Assembly: GCA_964452355.1 (NCBI GenBank)
Contig: CAYVKV010000014.1
Coordinates: 1-22,020 of the forward strand
Length of the DNA: 22,020 nt
Origin: UBA1450 sp964452355
Lineage (GTDB): Bacteria; Patescibacteriota; Microgenomatia; UBA1406; GWC2-37-13
Reading direction: 5' to 3'
In this document: positions 21,859-22,020 of the stretch, in pieces
Layout of the letters: each line of letters opens with the position of its first letter
How positions within the stretch are numbered: position 1 is the first letter of the stretch
Translations under genes and position numbers: made by a program
Notes under the pieces: model-generated
The model's database searches: none
What the model was told of the DNA's origin: nothing
The model's input: the letters and a program-made list of their open reading frames with translations, nothing else

Positions 21859-21879
21859 ATCCCAGATCAAGTCTGGGAT
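21859..21879. repeat. Hairpin repeat ATCCCAGA-TCAAG-TCTGGGAT
   Basis: A perfect 8-bp stem and 5-nt loop, followed by GACA. It resembles dispersed intergenic hairpins of the GGATCCC...GGGATGACA type found in many bacterial genomes. It lies in the leader of tRNA-His. Confidence 0.6.
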
Positions 21880-21890
21880 GACAAAATTTT

Positions 21891-21967
21891 GGTGGCCGTA
21901 GCTCAGTTGGTAGAGCACCTGCTTGTGGAGCAGGCTGTCGCGGGTTCGAATCCCGTCGGTCACCCCA
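21891..21967 (+). tRNA. tRNA-His (GTG)
   Basis: A full cloverleaf with the extra G at -1 (21891) typical of tRNA-His: acceptor GTGGCCG paired with CGGTCAC, D arm GCTCAGTTGGTAGAGC, anticodon stem CCTGC/GCAGG with loop TTGTGGA (anticodon GTG), T arm GCGGG-TTCGAAT-CCCGT, discriminator C and an encoded CCA end. Confidence 0.96.
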
Positions 21968-21976
21968 AGTACCGTC

Positions 21977-21997
21977 ACAAAAACGGTTGGTTTTTGT
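21977..21997 (+). terminator. Weak candidate terminator after tRNA-His
   Basis: Hairpin ACAAAAAC-GGTTG-GTTTTTGT (8-bp stem), 9 bases past the tRNA. The T run is inside the stem and not after it, so this is tentative. Confidence 0.3.
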
Positions 21998-22020
21998 CAG
22001 AAATAGCTTGGTAGGACAAC

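Noticed and set aside
21763..21978. Minus-strand frame with GVTDGIRTRDSLLHKQVL
   Set aside because: It is an antisense reading of tRNA-His and the hairpin repeat, a well-known spurious protein type.
22000..22020. TAGCTTGGTAGGACAAC at the window end as the D arm of a further tRNA
   Set aside because: It is cut by the window edge and the preceding bases do not make a convincing acceptor strand.
1..22020. CRISPR array or cas genes
   Set aside because: No regularly spaced direct repeats and no Cas-like proteins are seen.

Overview
The window is AT-rich bacterial DNA. It carries a bacterial-type era GTPase gene, a tRNA-Gln and a tRNA-His, and tightly packed short operons. TGA is used as a stop in several ATGA overlaps, so the code is the standard bacterial one. 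A striking regional trait is that most first genes of transcription units have a -10-like hexamer (TATAAT, TAGAAT or TATACT) exactly 6 nt before the start codon and no Shine-Dalgarno sequence. This is the signature of leaderless transcription. A streamlined lineage such as Patescibacteria (CPR) would fit, but I cannot name the organism from this sequence.

Left part (1-2409): the 3' end of an inositol-monophosphatase-family gene faces a minus-strand pair made of a NIF3/YqfO-like small domain and an EamA transporter. A 10-N assembly gap (1615-1624) cuts the NIF3-like gene and the tail of an M48 zinc metalloprotease, which also has a frameshift in a homopolymer.

Accessory part (about 2410-10081): single, unrelated, mostly minus-strand genes. 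They are an NYN nuclease, membrane proteins, a signal-peptidase-like protein with Ser-His residues, a 733-aa membrane-inserted P-loop NTPase with a 73-aa companion, a VOC protein and an 8-TM protein. A repeated motif, GCTGGCACTGGTTRAC, always on the + strand, lies between these genes. One copy was split by an insertion sequence (7276-8597) with two transposase-binding-type repeats at each end and a 5-6 bp target duplication. This looks like an array of one-gene cassettes, each with its own leaderless promoter.

Island (about 10144-14614): the 3' two thirds of the tRNA-Gln gene are repeated 4,419 bp away from the intact tRNA-Gln, bracketing an ArsR regulator with a 22-bp palindromic operator, a truncated YCII gene, a methionine-sulfoxide/thiol redox operon (thioredoxin-like, DipZ/CcdA fusion, MsrB) and a Xre/DUF2178 pair. 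At least two of these genes use strong Shine-Dalgarno sites, unlike the surroundings, which supports horizontal transfer. No recombinase is visible.

Right part (14564-22020): tRNA-Gln and era, then a six-gene minus-strand operon with almost no intergenic space, transcribed from a leaderless promoter at 21762. It encodes a NagB-like sugar-phosphate enzyme, a class III aminotransferase, a PurN/Fmt-type formyltransferase, a ThDP-dependent enzyme, a kinase-fold phosphotransferase and a HAD phosphatase. The set looks like an unrecognised biosynthetic pathway for an amino- and possibly formyl-modified small molecule or sugar. tRNA-His closes the window.
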